5,985 nt of DNA, taken from NCBI GenBank assembly GCA_014238345.1, contig JABABF010000274.1, forward strand, positions 1 through 5,985, given 5' to 3'. The notes beneath the pieces are model-generated. The model saw only the letters and a program-made list of their open reading frames with translations. It was not told where the DNA came from and ran no database searches. Positions 5,281 through 5,985 of this stretch are shown one piece after another. A program made the translations under genes and the position numbers. This DNA comes from Gammaproteobacteria bacterium (GTDB lineage: Bacteria > Pseudomonadota > Gammaproteobacteria > JABABF01). Every line of letters starts with the position of its first letter. Within the stretch, counting starts at the first letter, position 1.

Positions 5281-5985
5281 CTATTGCCGCAGTGGCCCCG
5301 TGGCGCGTAACAGGTAGAGGCTGAACGCTGTGGTGATGATGATCAGCAGTGCTGTCATGCCAATGGCATAGGTAGGTGGGACATCGGCTGTGCCCAAAAT
5401 ACCGTAGCGGAGTGCGTTGACTAGGTAGAGAATGGGGTTGAGAAGCGATACCTTGAGCCAGAATGCTGGCAGCACTTCTATTGAGTAAAACACCCCACCG
5501 AGATAGATGAGCGGCATCAGCACAAAGGTGGGGACGAGACTGACATCGTCAAAGTTGCGGGCGTAGGCACCGTTGATAAAACCCGCTAGGGAAAACAGCA
5601 GTGAAGTCATTACGCCTACTACGATTGTTAGGGGAATGCTGTGGACTGTGGGGCGGGCAAAGAAGAAGACGATCATGGCCGCTAGTAGGCCGACCAGGCA
5701 ACCACGGAATACGCCGCCGAGTACAAAACCAGCCAATATACTTAGCGGGTGTGCTGGCGAGACCAGCATTTCTTCAATACTTCGCTGCAATTTAAAACTA
5801 AAAAATGAAGATGAAACATTGATATATGAATTATTTATGATGGAAAGTATGATGAGTCCTGGGCCGATGAACTCCAAGTAGGGGCGACCGTCCATCTGGC
5901 CGATACGCTCACCAATAAAACCACCAAAAATAAGGAAGTACAAGCTGATGGTGATGATGGGTGGCACCAGAGTTTGGCTCCAGAT
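5281..5985 (-). CDS. ABC-2 type transporter permease (YadH-like), N-terminus outside window
   Basis: The frame is open from the window edge to TAG at 5283-5281, giving the last 234 residues. It aligns by eye along its full visible length with E. coli YadH (256 aa), so about 20-25 N-terminal residues are missing. Hydrophobic segments lie at visible residues about 8-27, 38-58, 82-109, 117-139, 148-169 and 206-227, the six-helix ABC-2 permease plan. Shared stretches include VPPIITISLYFLIFG (7-21), SSSFFSFKLQRSIEEMLVSP (58-77, cytoplasmic loop that meets the ATPase) and DDVSLVPTFVLMPLIYLGGV (146-165). ABC-2 permeases pair with a separate ATPase; a YadG-type gene would be expected just upstream, outside the window. 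The family exports lipids, polysaccharides or drugs, and the substrate of YadGH is not established. A GTG at 5967 is in frame but is not the true start, because homology continues upstream of it. Confidence 0.93.
   Translation of the reverse strand: MWSQTLVPPIITISLYFLIFGGFIGERIGQMDGRPYLEFIGPGLIILSIINNSYINVSSSFFSFKLQRSIEEMLVSPAHPLSILAGFVLGGVFRGCLVGLLAAMIVFFFARPTVHSIPLTIVVGVMTSLLFSLAGFINGAYARNFDDVSLVPTFVLMPLIYLGGVFYSIEVLPAFWLKVSLLNPILYLVNALRYGILGTADVPPTYAIGMTALLIIITTAFSLYLLRATGPLRQ

Overview
The window is a compact, minus-strand block of bacterial chromosome. It most resembles the fatty-acid / peptidoglycan / DNA-replication cluster of Gammaproteobacteria (acpP-fabF-mltG-tmk-holB). The proteins read like those of a GC-moderate gammaproteobacterium. 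A marine or Pseudomonas/Cellvibrio-like relative is my guess, from the feel of the MltG and permease sequences only, and the species cannot be fixed from the sequence alone. Every gene I can support lies on the minus strand, so transcription runs from high to low coordinates.

Layout in order of transcription: (1) 5985-5281, the C-terminal part of an ABC-2 type transporter permease of the YadH kind, cut by the window edge. (2) 5280-5135, a gap with a candidate extended -10 promoter and the acpP leader. (3) 5134-4886, acpP (acyl carrier protein). (4) 4885-4769, a 117-base gap with a 12-base perfect palindrome and a short direct repeat. (5) 4768-3521, fabF (beta-ketoacyl-ACP synthase II). (6) 3514-2495, mltG (endolytic murein transglycosylase). 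(7) 2498-1809, tmk (thymidylate kinase). (8) 1812-817, holB (DNA polymerase III delta prime). (9) 824-1, an uninterrupted reading frame that leaves the window and encodes the N-terminal 274 residues of a GH84 family beta-N-acetylglucosaminidase (O-GlcNAcase / NAGidase fold). This last gene is easily missed because neither its stop codon nor its C-terminus is in the window.

From fabF onward the genes are packed: 6 bases between fabF and mltG, a GTGA overlap for mltG/tmk, an ATGA overlap for tmk/holB, and an 8-base overlap for holB/GH84. This implies one transcript with translational coupling. AcpP carries the growing acyl chain and FabF elongates it. MltG trims nascent peptidoglycan strands, Tmk makes dTDP for DNA synthesis, and HolB is part of the replicative clamp loader. 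The cluster therefore groups envelope growth with replication.

The main departures from the textbook order are the absence of pabC between fabF and mltG, a YadH-like permease rather than fabG upstream of acpP, and a GH84 glycosidase where pilZ or tatD often follows holB. The thymidylate kinase also appears to carry an enlarged LID region. I found no RNA genes, mobile elements, CRISPR arrays or convincing intrinsic terminators. Apart from the GH84 linkage, this is an ordinary housekeeping region, and I do not see a wholly new system.
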